Shown: one piece after another, positions 24,401 to 35,699 of the stretch
How the letters are laid out: each line of letters opens with the position of its first letter
Position numbering within the stretch: position 1 is the first letter of the stretch
Source: Myrica gale
Lineage: Eukaryota; Streptophyta; Magnoliopsida; Fagales; Myricaceae
Reading direction: 5' to 3'
Assembly (NCBI GenBank): GCA_963930655.1
Contig: OZ005604.1
Location: 2,614,001-2,678,000, forward strand
Length of the DNA stretch: 64,000 nt
Translations under genes and position numbers: made by a program
The notes under the pieces: model-generated
What the model was told of the DNA's origin: nothing
The model's input: only the letters and a program-made list of their open reading frames with translations
The model's database searches: none

Positions 24401-27400
24401 CCTTGTGTTCTCAACCTTTGTCAGCTTCTTGGTAATTTTGGCAGTGTTAAATTTCCACAGTTGGAGCATCTGGCTTTGATGTTGAAAATATGATATGAGC
24501 TAATGTCTCAAGCAAATGCATGTATTAAACTTACAGTATGTCTTCATAATCTGTGTGCTTGGCAATAGTCAAGAACTTGCAAGTACAGTGCTGCTTTTTG
24601 TGTTTCGATTTTTCTTGGTTATATTTTTTGCATGTTTTCATTTTATGGTCTTTCAGAGTGCAGGAGTTCAGTTTCCTCAAAGGCCACATGCTGCTCAATC
24701 AAGTCACCCTACGTCACAAGCAAACAATAATGAGTTACCTAATGGGGAATTAGCCTCCTCTGGACATGAACAGGTTGCTCAGCTAGAGGAGCCTCAGATT
24801 ATTCCTGAGTCTAGGTATCTTTTGCTTCATTGATTTATTATCCTACTTTGGCCGACCTTTATGCCTTCGCACTGTTTATAGATGTCCATCATGTATGTCC
24901 CTGAGAATTCCCTAATCCCTATTTGTTATCCATTTTGAACTCTTGGTTATACCTACCTTAAACAATGGAAGTCATGTACCAGTGATATGTGGTGTCTTTG
25001 TGGTCAAATCTCGACTTTTTTTTAGGCCACCTTTAGATATGCATTGTGCTTTCCAATTCAGGAGTCTTCAACCTGCTTTACATGCATACAATTTGTGATA
25101 TTCATATATTCCTCGAAGACAATAAAGCTCTTGTTAAGCATTAATATTATGTTGTGCCTGCAAATAGTACCATTTTCTGAGTCTCTATCTGTTCCATACA
25201 GTATTATTCAGAAGGCAACTAATGCGTTGGAGGTTTTAAAGGATGTCCTTGATGCTGTTGATACTCAACATCCTGAGGTATGAAGGTGGACTATGATTCG
25301 GACTCTTGCGTTTGACCTAATAAAAATCTGAGCTGCTTTGATATTGTGCTAGATGATATGATTGTTCAGATATCTTTCTTCGTAACACCTCTCCATTGTC
25401 TCTATTATCATGGCTTTTCAAGTATGAGTGGTTTAAATATCATATTTTGTTTTGTTTTTTTCTCGATAATCTCATATTTTGTTTGCTTCTGTGAGATTAA
25501 TGATTTCGTCAAGGAATCTTATAATTATTTGCTTGAACCTTCCAGCGACTTGAAAGACAGTGTTTGAAGGTGGAGGGGTTTAGAATATTCTACTTCCTTC
25601 TACTTGATGAATATAATAGCCCAAGAGCCTCATGACCTTGTGGCATAAAAAACTTTGGAATTATGGGCTTATCTGTTGATTGAATCTGAGTTGTGTGCGA
25701 TTTTTGAATTTCATTTAAACTTCTCTTGTTTAGTTAAAAGGTTTTACATACTCTTCTTGGTTAATTATGTATGAAGGCACTGTTGGCTGCATGCCAGATA
25801 TGCACATCAGAGTATACCATGCAAGTGAATCAAAAGATTGCAACATATTTGAATCTCACGTCACTTTTTATTGCTGCTAATTACTCTTCTTCTTTTTTTG
25901 TGTACGTGAAAATTTTGTTAGATAAGTGGTTACAGCTAATTGAATTGAATGAAATAGTTAGGAACATACTTAAATTGAATGCCACATTGATGATGGAATT
26001 TGTAGTGATAATATATGTACGAAACTAAAAATTAGCAAGTTATGCATTTGTTGTGGTTGTTTTTCTCAGGGAGCAAAGGACGAGTTCACACTTGATCTTG
26101 TGGAACAGTGTTCGTTTCAAAAGCAAAAAGTGATGCATCTTGTGATGACTTCTCGGTAGGGCTGCTTTCTACGTTAATTTTGCTTTATTACCTTTGTTTA
26201 TTATCTACACGTGGTTCTTTTTTTTTTTCAGTTTAACATGAGGAATCAAGATTCTTCTGTTTAAAACTAGAAGTGAAGGCTTCAATCCTTCTGGAGAAGA
26301 CATTTTAGTGGGGACGGATCGAACGAAGTTCTAATTTAAGCTCTTACTTCCATAGAGACAGATGTTTGAAGTGGAGGAAAATTCTTATTCCTAGTGCTAA
26401 CAAATAGTGTAGTGACTAGAGTTGTGTTTCCTTCCATTTTCTAACAGAAGGGTGAATTCTTTCAAGTAGCTTTCCTCGGATCTATACAGTTTGACTTTTT
26501 TAAAAAAAAAAGTTTAATATGGATGTCAAACACAAATGAGTATGTGCTCTCTATAAACTAAGCGTTTTGCATATACTTAGCTGTTGCACGGTTAAAGCCC
26601 TATCTAATTTACCCAGGGATGAGAAGGTGGTCTCTCGAGCAATTGAATTGAATGAGCAACTCCAGAAAGTTCTTGCAAGACACGATGCCCTCATGTCAGG
26701 TAGGCCTACATCAACTGCCAACTATTTCAGCCTTGAAGAAACAGATGGGGAAGACGAGGCAGAGCAGCTTTTCCGGAGGTATGTACATCTACACTGGACT
26801 TGGGTTTTTCCTTGAATTTACCATACCTTTCCTGGCTTTAATAGCCGTCTAATATCCCTTACTAAAATTGATGGACTGGATATACTCTCTGCAAGCTTAA
26901 ATTTTCGGTTGGCTTGTGGGAGAAAACAGTGCAGGAATATGTTAAAAGAAACTTCCTTAGTTAACTGATTTGAGCTGTTCTCTCTTGACTGCAAGACTCG
27001 ACAGATTACGAAAAGGAAAGGCTTGTGTGAGACCTGAAGAAGAAGAGCATACAGCAGAGCGCCCCCATTTGGGCTTGCTTGGATCCTCCATTCCGGCAGA
27101 AAGGTTGAACCGTCCGCTTATACGGCCAGTGAGTTTGGAGCCATCAAGTGAACGGAATACACATTCTCCACCTGTTGCAACCTTGCCCCTACGTGGACAT
27201 ATTGGGAGGGAGCCTCCCCCATCTACAATTCCACCCGCACCTGCAAAAAACCTGGAGAGGGATCTTCCACATGTTGCAATTCCACCCCCGCCAGCCAAAC
27301 ACATAGAAAGGGAGAGGTTCTTCCAAGAAAACAAGACGGATGGTTCTAGTTTGAGTGGCCATATGAGGGGGCTTTCATTACACAGTCGCAATACCAGTAG

Positions 27401-27434
27401 CTCTCGAAGTGAAAGCACAGATTTCAGCGAATGA
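21493..27434 (+). CDS. TOL1: TOM1-like protein (VHS-GAT ubiquitin-cargo adaptor)
   Basis: Nine exons with consistent phases: 21493-21593, 22459-22537, 22764-22862, 22967-23080, 24657-24814, 25202-25277, 26070-26155, 26617-26778 and 26996-27434; 1314 nt, 437 residues. The VHS domain is residues about 5-135 ([15 protein letters not shown], then [18 protein letters not shown]). The GAT domain is about 185-290 ([32 protein letters not shown]). A proline-rich tail holds repeated PP-AKxxER motifs. Family knowledge: plant TOL proteins bind ubiquitinated plasma-membrane cargo and pass it to ESCRT for vacuolar degradation. Length and tail fit the short TOL1/TOL2 group, so the exact paralogue is an inference. 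ATG chosen because [14 protein letters not shown] opens the VHS domain directly after an acceptor. No break seen. Confidence 0.9.
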
Positions 27435-27911
27435 CTGTGAACTGTAAAAGACCGACCTATTTTCTTGTTGTCTGAGTTTGTATATTAAGATTATATGATA
27501 GCGGTTCCTCATCTGATAGTGCCGGTGGGTGTTGTAGAAAGAGGCATGACAGGAGCTAAATTTTTTAATATGATTTATGCGATCAACTTATTAGAGGGTT
27601 TTGGTGTGGTGTCGTAATTGAGCCCAAGTTTGCACGCTTTGAACGGAATTGGGCAGTGGGGTGGCCGGCTGCTGCAAAGGAACTTTTGGACACATGTTTC
27701 TCAATAGATTCCCTCTCCGTATGTCCAAAACAAAAACCACAAACCAGAAATGGGTAGGTAGCTCCCCTTGATAAATTATTACAAGCTTGTGGGGCCAATT
27801 TCTTTAGAAAATGCATCTTGTTGTCGCATATATTAGTCTTCCTTGGTGTTGCGGGTCTTATCTTTAGAATTTGATACCCCTCTCTTGCTCTCGCTCTGAC
27901 AATCAGAAAAT

Positions 27912-29294
27912 ATGAAAGAAACCATAGTTTTGTATCCTGCTCCTGCCTTCCACCACATTGTCTCTTTGGTAGAAGTAGGAAAGCTAATCCTACAACATAA
28001 TCCCAACTTCTCCTTAACCATCCTAGTCGGGACCATGCCTTCAGACACACCCACCGCTACCTCATATATTGACAACATCTCCAAGACCAATCTTCCCATC
28101 ACCTTCCTTTCCCTACCCTCAATCCCAGCAGCCTCAGCGTTTGAGTTCATGCGCCTTAGCGTTCCCCATGTCCTCGATGCCCTCCGAACCCTGCCCCTCT
28201 CCTCCTCCGTCCTTGCTCTAGTTACCTCCGCCTTCCGCATCTCTGATTACGATCTCAACGTCCCAATTTACTACTACTTCACCTCTTGTGCCGCTACTCT
28301 CTCCACCCTTCTGTACTTGCCGACTATCCACAATCAAACCACAGAAAGCTTCAAGGACCTCAACGATACTTTCTTCCACATTCCTGGACTACCACCCATC
28401 AAAGCCTCGCTCATGCCTCGATTCCTGCTCCAGCGAGACGACCCTGCATACCAACATTTCCTTGACTTTAGCTCTTGCCTACCCAAATCGAAAGGGATCA
28501 TCGTAAATACGTTTGATTCACTCGAGCCACGTGCAATCAGTGCCATAGACGATGGTGCTTGTGTCCCAAATGGTGTAACCCCAGCAATATACTCCATTGG
28601 GCCATTGATAACAGATGCCAAAGATCGGGCCGGAGCCTTAAACGAATCTTTGGCATGGTTAGATGCGCAGCCAAAGAGAAGCGTTGTGTTCTTGTGCTTC
28701 GGTAGTAAAGGTACATTTTCGGAAGTCCAGATTGAAAAGATTGCCTACGGGTTGGAGAGGAGTAACCAGAGATTCTTGTGGGTGGTCAAGAGTCCTAAGG
28801 GTCCAACTGCAGAACCCAACCTGGAGGAGCTATTGCCAAAAGGGTTTTTGGAGAGGACCAAAGAAAGGGGTTTTGTGGTCAAGTCTTGGGCTCCACAAAA
28901 TGCTATTCTGAGCCATGAATCTGTCGGCGGGTTTGTGACGCACTGTGGATGGAACTCGGTGCTAGAAGCAGTTAGTTATGGTGTGCCCATGGTGGCATGG
29001 CCGTTGTACGCTGAGCAGCATTTGAATTCTACGGTTTTAGTGGAGGAAATGAAGCTGGCACTACCCATGCATATGGCAACATCTTCCAAGGGATCGGGAG
29101 AGGAAGAAGGGATAGTGACTGCAGAGGAGGTGGAAAAGAGCTTGAGAGAATTGATGGAGTTGGAGGAAGGGAAAATGCTGAGAAAGCGGAGTCTAGAGAT
29201 AAGAGCAATGGCCAAGGCGGCTTGGACAACTGGTGGGTCGTCCTTCACGGCCTTTTCAAAGTTGGCGGCTTCTTGGAAGCAAGGACTCTACTGA
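27912..29294 (+). CDS. UDP-glycosyltransferase, UGT88-like (single exon)
   Basis: An uninterrupted 460-codon frame. The N-terminal half has the family-1 start with the catalytic-position histidine (H15 in PAPAFHHIVSLVEVGKLI) and the UGT88-like VPIYYYFTSCAATLS. The PSPG donor-binding box is at residues 326-369, beginning WAPQNAILSHESVGGFVTHC and ending YAEQ, with the final Gln usually linked to UDP-glucose. Family knowledge: soluble cytosolic enzymes that glucosylate small phenolics such as flavonoids and chalcones. The product is somewhat short, and between V104 and T105 it lacks the DFFC-type segment carrying the aspartate that activates the histidine. Activity is therefore doubtful although the frame is intact. 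It starts 477 bp after the TOM1-like stop. Confidence 0.88.
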   Translation: MKETIVLYPAPAFHHIVSLVEVGKLILQHNPNFSLTILVGTMPSDTPTATSYIDNISKTNLPITFLSLPSIPAASAFEFMRLSVPHVLDALRTLPLSSSVLALVTSAFRISDYDLNVPIYYYFTSCAATLSTLLYLPTIHNQTTESFKDLNDTFFHIPGLPPIKASLMPRFLLQRDDPAYQHFLDFSSCLPKSKGIIVNTFDSLEPRAISAIDDGACVPNGVTPAIYSIGPLITDAKDRAGALNESLAWLDAQPKRSVVFLCFGSKGTFSEVQIEKIAYGLERSNQRFLWVVKSPKGPTAEPNLEELLPKGFLERTKERGFVVKSWAPQNAILSHESVGGFVTHCGWNSVLEAVSYGVPMVAWPLYAEQHLNSTVLVEEMKLALPMHMATSSKGSGEEEGIVTAEEVEKSLRELMELEEGKMLRKRSLEIRAMAKAAWTTGGSSFTAFSKLAASWKQGLY

Positions 29295-30184
29295 TATAAT
29301 ATTGCCTTGTGGCTTTTGGACTTGTTTGCTGATTCTGCATTTTATAGGGGATTTCATGGAACCATGGGTGTCTATGTCAGGTTACCAAAAGACAATAAGT
29401 CCGATGCTCAGGAAGACAAGTAATAATTCCCGAATTGAAATATATTTGGACCATGTGATTTTTTTTTCCTTATCCTTGATGTACGTTACTCAAATGGGGA
29501 CTCATTCCTTATTAACCGTCTTTTTTTGTGTTAAAGACAACTAATTGGGCCACAGCCCACCCATCAGTTGTAAACCGACCTCCTAGTTCAGTTTTCACCC
29601 TTAACCGACCATCAAACCGAGGTGGTCAGTTCCTCCAATTTTTCTAACCTATCGCCAATAAAACCGGCTGGACCGACCAGATTCGACGTCGGTTGTCGGT
29701 CTGTTGCAATGTGCTGCATGCATCATGCAATGCTCAAAAGCTTTGTTTGGTCAATAGCCCCCATACCTTTATGCATGCTGCAATTGTAGTCTCGACCAAA
29801 CCGCCGCCTTCTTGGCCCAGCTCTAATTCGAATGATATAGGCAAGTTGTTGATTTGGCTAATGGCTTCAGCGGCCTCGACCCATTAGTAGCTTGCTAGCC
29901 AACGCAACAATGAAACGTAACAACTGCACCAAATGGGAACTGATGATGGAAGTTCTTATGCTAAGGGGGCCAAAAAACTGAAAGGAATTAAAAAAAAAAA
30001 AAATCCGACGCCCAAAAGTAGAATTAAGTTGCGGCTTTTCCAAGGCCCAAATGTGAGTCTCCAAGTGTTGTCTGGTATAGCTCTCGACAAAAATCTGATT
30101 GGGCCCTATATTGGGTTACTCAAAAGAGCCAATTGGGCAGTCAAAGCTGCGTTGTCCAATGTCAGCATGTAGCATTAGACTCAG
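29295..30184. other. 3' flank of the UGT, repeat-like
   Basis: No gene recognised. The stretch 29530-29710 is rich in CCGACC/CCGGTT words, resembling subterminal repeats of plant DNA transposons, but no ends or duplications could be fixed. Confidence 0.4.
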
Positions 30185-30343
30185 GCTGCGTTTGTCAACC
30201 TAATATTCCCTAAAGTATTATCTCACTTCTAATAAAATAATTTAATATAATTTCTCTTTCTTCTATTAAAAAATATAAAAATTATAAAAAATTATAAAAA
30301 ATTACCTCTCTCTTCACCTTTTCACTAAACTCAATACCCTGGC
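30185..30343 (-). mobile_element. Tourist-like MITE, family T1, truncated reverse copy
   Basis: The minus strand shows the family order: GGGTATTGAGTTTAGTGAAA, then AGAGAGAGGTAATTTTTTAT, ending GTTGACAAACGCAGCC. The 5' family terminus is missing, cut where the desaturase flank begins at about 30344. Confidence 0.65.
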
Positions 30344-30986
30344 TCGGAGGTCGAGGACTCGAGGGGCTGAAAGCTTTCTACCATGAACTGACAAAATAGA
30401 AGCACGGATCTGAAACCAAAAAGTATTGGAAGGTTTTGACATATATTTCCCTTTTGTTTTTCCGACAAATAGGTCTTTATCCTTAATATTGATAACTGCC
30501 AAGTATTTTGTCTACACTCACGTAACTTAAAGAAATTTATGTAACTTTAAGAAATTTTGGATTTTTTTACTACCTCTATCTACTATATATTTTTAGGCTA
30601 CATGCATCTTTATTTCTCAAGATGTATTTAATTTGTACATAAAAAAAGAACATTTTTATAAGATCCAACTCATAAAGAACTCACATTCTTAACCAGTGAG
30701 ACTTAAATAATTTAAATTTTAACAAAAACAAATGGTTACATGTAGTAATGAGATTCAATTGAATGAACAAGCTGCTTTATAATTCAATCAACAAGTATAT
30801 AATTAGTACAAAAATAATACATAGTTTTTAGCAAAAACAACCCAGATGACTATTAATTAGTACAATATTACCAATGGAGATCGAAACTTATATAAATTCG
30901 TTTTGAAGATTCTTGTCTTGTTTTTGAGTTTTGAAAGTGTGCATTAATGGGCAAACTCCGAGATTAGCACTCTCTTAATTTGCGGG

Positions 30987-32468
30987 CTAGACCTCCCGTC
31001 CACAAATCCAGCTGAAAGGAATAGGGGGTCCTTTTTCTGCTTTTGCCATGCCTCTCTCCTCTAACCGCTTCATCTTTCCAAGTAATCCACAGACATAGTC
31101 TTGGGCTTCTCGTCCCTCGCTCGAAAGTCCAGTCAGCTTCTCCACCTTCCATTTGGCGACCAAATGTGCAAATACTCCCATGTAGTCCCTGGCCGTGTAC
31201 ACCCCAATCCGAGAGGCAACACTTGTAAAGTGATCGAAAAGACGTTCATCCTGGCCATCGTACATTAAGTGGGCTGGCATTGCTATTTTCTTTCTCATCA
31301 TCTCGGCGAAGGCGATAACGGTCTCACTCGGATCCAACTCGAAAAGCTTCTCGACTATTTCGGTATAGGCAATTTCATGGCGCTTCTCATCTGCGGCAAT
31401 GGTGCCACATATTTGAGCAAGCTTTTCTTCCCCATACTTCATGGCCAGCCTGGCTGTATTACCATGGGAGATAAACGTTGCTCTTTCTTGGAATGACGTG
31501 TAGATTGTAATTAGGTACGGATTTGTCCCCGTACCTACATCCTAAGAGAAAAGAGACAATATGTTAGTTGATCATCACTGTGACCATTTACTAGAATAGA
31601 GTACCCCAAACAAAATGACCATTCAAGAAAATTAATTTGATCAATGTACCTTAATAAAGTAAGAGGGTCTGTTTAAACAAGGTATCAAAGAAGTGAAGAT
31701 TTAAAGAATATCTCGATTAAACAATGACATAACATGCTAGAGTTATTTAGGCTCCGACTAAATTAACATGCCTTGACGTAAGATATAGTCACCACTAACA
31801 TAGGAATGTAAAGCTACGGAGTGGCAGGACATATGGAGTTGGAAATTGGAAAAGTAATGAATAAAAGGTTAAGGTAAATACTATAATAGGTTTGCGACAT
31901 ATCTCACCAGTCCGGACCGAATCAGATAGTGCGTTGTCTTCTCTATTTCTTTCATGTCCACCCTCCCTGAAAGGTAGAGGTACCTGTTGAGAAGATCGCC
32001 GTGCCTATTTTCTTCGGCGCTCCATCCCCTTGCCCATGTTGCCCAAGGCGTGTCATCTACTCCAGTTTGGTCGCGATAGATGTCCGAACCATTGAGACGA
32101 GCTTGGTAAGTTGGAAGAGCTTCTTCAGTGACCATGTCGCCAACTAAGACGACGAAATAATCGTCGGGAAGTTCCTTTGATCTCAGCCTCAGATCCTTAA
32201 CTTGATCAAAGAATCCCTCGGAGGTAGGATCTGGCAAAAAGTCTTGTGGTTGCCACGATTTCTCAACCGGTTTCAAGTAAGTAACGAGGTTGTTTCGAGC
32301 CCAATCCTCCATAGACTTAAATACTTCGACCTTTTCTGGTGGCATGGTGGTGGCTGCCAATGCCATGGAGAACTTGGGAGATCTCATGAGGCTGGATTTT
32401 CGTGGGCGAGAAAAAGAAGGCAGCTTCATAGGTTGAGAAGTGAAAAGATTCACGACTTGGAGGGCCAT
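30987..32468 (-). CDS. SAD: plastid stearoyl/acyl-ACP desaturase, copy A
   Basis: Two exons on the minus strand: 31908-32468 (ATG at 32468) and 30987-31541 (TAG); 371 residues. The N-terminus is a basic, serine-rich plastid transit peptide ([20 protein letters not shown]). Di-iron ligands are all visible: the Glu in [16 protein letters not shown], the Glu in [14 protein letters not shown], and DEKRHE. The C-terminus is [10 protein letters not shown]. Family knowledge: these soluble homodimers desaturate saturated acyl-ACP in the plastid stroma using ferredoxin and oxygen, most often 18:0-ACP at delta-9. [17 protein letters not shown] differs from the housekeeping enzyme, so a specialised isoform with another chain length or position is possible. 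Copy B, 8.27 kb away, differs at about 13 residues. Confidence 0.92.
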
Positions 32469-32576
32469 TTTCTTTGGTCTTCCTTAGCTTTCTCTTTTGA
32501 GGTCTCCCTATTGAAGAGAGGAGAGAAATGCTATGTCTTTTGAGCTGCCCGTACCGAAGAGAGGAGTGAAATGCTT

Positions 32577-32584
32577 TATTTATA
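32577..32584 (-). promoter_or_regulatory. TATA box of desaturase copy A
   Basis: Minus-strand TATAAATA about 110 bp upstream of the ATG. The same box is kept in copy B (40842-40849) and copy D (46729-46736), and is TATAAATG in copy C. Confidence 0.65.
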
Positions 32585-33674
32585 ACAAAATCACTCCCCC
32601 CTCTCGCAAGCGTAAAAGATTCACAACATTTAATTTTGTTGTTCTTTTTTTTTTTTGCTTTTTTAAGTTGAACGTGCACACAAAACCTTGAATCACATCT
32701 TTGTTCTTAATCTTACTTAGCGTCTTCTATCTCTTTTTCTTCTTTCTCAAATGAAGTCGATCGTGCAGGGAATCCAAGACAAAAATAAAATATCTTTTGA
32801 AGTGACCATTTTGATCAACCTAAACCTGCCCATGTTTGTCTTTCACCATATACCACTTTGTACAGCGCAGATTTGCTAGGTAATATCTGCACCATGTTGC
32901 ATTGCATGCTTTCCTTTTGCCCACGCTCTTAATTATTAATCATGAAAGTGAGAGCCACTTCCTCCGTCATTGGTATATTTATATATGCTTTTGGCCTAGT
33001 GTACTTTTGTATATATTAATTTAGTAGAAGCTCTACTAGTATTGTTTCCTCCGCCAATGGTATATCAGATTCTTCCAACGTTACAAACTAATTACAGCAA
33101 CTGGACCATGATGTGGTTCCATCAACTAGATAATTGTCTGTCGTGTTCTCCGACGGCCATTGGTACTTATAATGCTATTCAAATTACATTTTCTTCTAAA
33201 AAAAAACATTTTCGTCTTGGACGCGGTCGTCAACCATGTCGTTTTCGTTTTCTATCGATCTAAATTCTAACTCAAAATTGTCAAATTAAATCATTAAAAA
33301 AAAAGGCAGGCCAGGTAGCTGTTTCGTGTAATATACGTGAAGTACTCCTGATCATAATTCAGATGGGCATTGGTCTTAATTAATTTCTATCAAATTTCGA
33401 CTATTAATGTTAATTAATAGCTAGCCCACGATGGCTGTCAGCCGGTCCTCATTGAATTTTGTATGTTAGGAATATATTAATATAAGTTTTCTCAAAAGAT
33501 TTATATGCAATATAAACACTTTTTTCGTAAATTTCATTTGGAACTAAAACCTTAATTTGGTAAATAATGATTGTCTGGAGAGGTTATCTTTATTTTCCTG
33601 TTATAGTGGAGCAAAGATTACTACCTATAAGTCACGAATCTCTAACTTTCGAAATAATATTATATCAATATATA

Positions 33675-34101
33675 TGTTGAATATACATATGAGGGTGTAA
33701 AAAGATTGACACAAGTGGAAAGTCAAAGTGGTTAATATAGCATTGTTGGACCCAAATCTATAGGCTTAAGCTTTAGGTTGAGCGATGTCTATATGACAAA
33801 AAAACGACCGGTAGAATCAGGAGGCTTCCACTCGAGGGAGAATATGTTGTGTGGTGTGGTCCAAGATGATCAAGGAAACCAGCTACAAAAGATTTGCGTT
33901 CAAGAGTGAGTGGAGTAATGTGGTGGTAGACTTACACGTGAAGGGATGAATATTGTTGAGAATGCCCATGTGAAAGGGTAAAAATGTTGAGTCTCACATG
34001 AGAAAGAGATCACAATTATGGGTGCTTAATATAGTATAGTTGGGTCTAAATTAACTCATAAATTTAGCTTTTAGGTTGGGTGATGTCCCTACATGTTATA
34101 T
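33675..34101 (+). mobile_element. miniature LTR-retrotransposon-like element (TRIM-like)
   Basis: Two similar direct repeats beginning TGTTGA: about 33675-33797 and 33954-34101. Shared words include GTAAAAA.GTTGA/GATTGA, TTAATATAGCATTGTTGG versus TTAATATAGTATAGTTGG, and TTTAGGTTGAGCGATGTC versus TTTAGGTTGGGTGATGTC. The interior is only about 155 bp and non-coding, with a purine-rich GAAGGGATGAA just before the second repeat. Layout and words fit a TRIM. Only the left part of the first repeat survives in unit B. Confidence 0.55.
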
Positions 34102-34580
34102 GATGAGCCTACTAGAAAACTCCCAATCTTATCAAAAGTAAAAAATAAATAATAAATTTTGATAATTGAAACCAAATTGATATTTTTTACTCAAAATAGC
34201 ATTTACGCCATAATTAATTTGGGGAACAAAGTCAATATTTAAAATGTAGTCAGCTTAGAAAAAATATTTAGTGTTTTCAAAAATTAAGTAAACTGATCAA
34301 TGCTACTTCCCATTATCTAATAAAGCTGGTGTGTTACGATAAAAAAAAAAAGTATTACTACCTCCGCTTCAATTTAAAAATTAATAACAAAGAAAAATAA
34401 AGCGACTTCGAGTACAACCTCCACTATTTAGCCATTACCATTAGTTAGTGACGTTAGGTGGTAGCGTACACAGCTTTAGCAAAAAAAAAAGGGGCAAGTG
34501 GTACGTACGTAGCCTACACAAGTATAGTCGGGGAAAATGTAAAACTTGACTGACAGATGGATGCATCCCTGTGTTATGAG

Positions 34581-35654
34581 TAGGGCTGTAATCTAGCCGA
34601 TTAGTGTATGTTCGAACTTTGCTCTTTTAGCACATATAAGAGCTCGAGTTCGAATAGCTCGTTAAATTTTAAATGAGCTCGAGCTCGGCTCAAACTCGAC
34701 ACAAAACAAACAAACGAGTTCAGTTCGACTCGGGCTCAAGCTCGAGCTCTTTTTTTTTTAGTTTTCAACTAGGAAAAACCTTTCCAAGATTTGAAATTAC
34801 CATATATATATAATTTTGATTTGTGATCATTACAACAACAATAACTAAATGATCTAATCTACTTCTTAGTAAAATAAACAATAATATGTACTAACCAATA
34901 TAAGTGTACTACAAAATAATAGGGTATTTTTCATTCTATACGTTCATGCTTTCACAAAAAAATATAGCTTGCAAAACATCAATATCATAATTACATGGTA
35001 ATGAGAACACCTTTACCCCTAATCAAGCATTCAAAAAATACTACAAGGCAATAATTTTTTTATCAAGTCATGAGTATACGTCAAACACATAATCAAGAAC
35101 ATTTAGCGACATAAATAAATTTTTATGATTATATATAAAAATGGCATATACATATATACATTTTATAATGTAACTTAACATGATAATATCATAAAAATTT
35201 ATTATAAATCATAACACAACATAAGTAAATAGGTTCTATAGAGATATATAAATGTTACTAATTACTAAATATAAAGTAATAATGTATACCTAAACATATT
35301 CATAGCAATACTAGAGATATACAATATATACAACTGTACTATCTATAGGTACAAATATTATAGGTTATATATATATATAACTGCAAGTATACAACTATAT
35401 TTATGGATATATATTTTTATCTACATGTATTTTTTTAATACGTGCTTTTAAATGAGCTTAAATGAGCCGAATTGAGCTTATACAAGCCTAAATCGAGTCA
35501 AGTCGAGTTTAATTGAGTTTGATTCGTTTAATAATCAAGCTAAAAATGTTGTTCGATCTCGGCTCGTTTATTAAACGAATTGATCAGTTTGAGCCGAGTT
35601 TATACGAGTCGAGTTCGAATTGATCATGAACAGCTCAATTCATTTACCGCCCTA
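34581..35654. mobile_element. non-autonomous hAT element, 1.07 kb
   Basis: Flanked by the 8-bp duplication GTTATGAG (34573-34580 and 35655-35662). Terminal inverted repeats are TAGGGCTGTAA and, reversed, TAGGGCGGTAA. Both ends have many AGCTCGAGCTC- and GAGCCGAGTT-type subterminal words, and the centre is AT-rich and non-coding. The 8-bp duplication and TAGGG ends are diagnostic of the hAT superfamily. It is inserted upstream of desaturase copy A and is absent from unit B. Confidence 0.88.
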
Positions 35655-35699
35655 GTTATGAGGTTCCAACAAGTTGTCTTGGGTCCTCCTTGAATATTT

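Noticed and set aside
26957..27418. 153-codon minus-strand open frame
   Set aside because: Antisense shadow of the proline-rich last exon of the TOM1-like gene.
27583..28240. Two overlapping minus-strand open frames over the UGT start
   Set aside because: Antisense to the UGT and its leader; no domain, while the plus-strand UGT is unambiguous.
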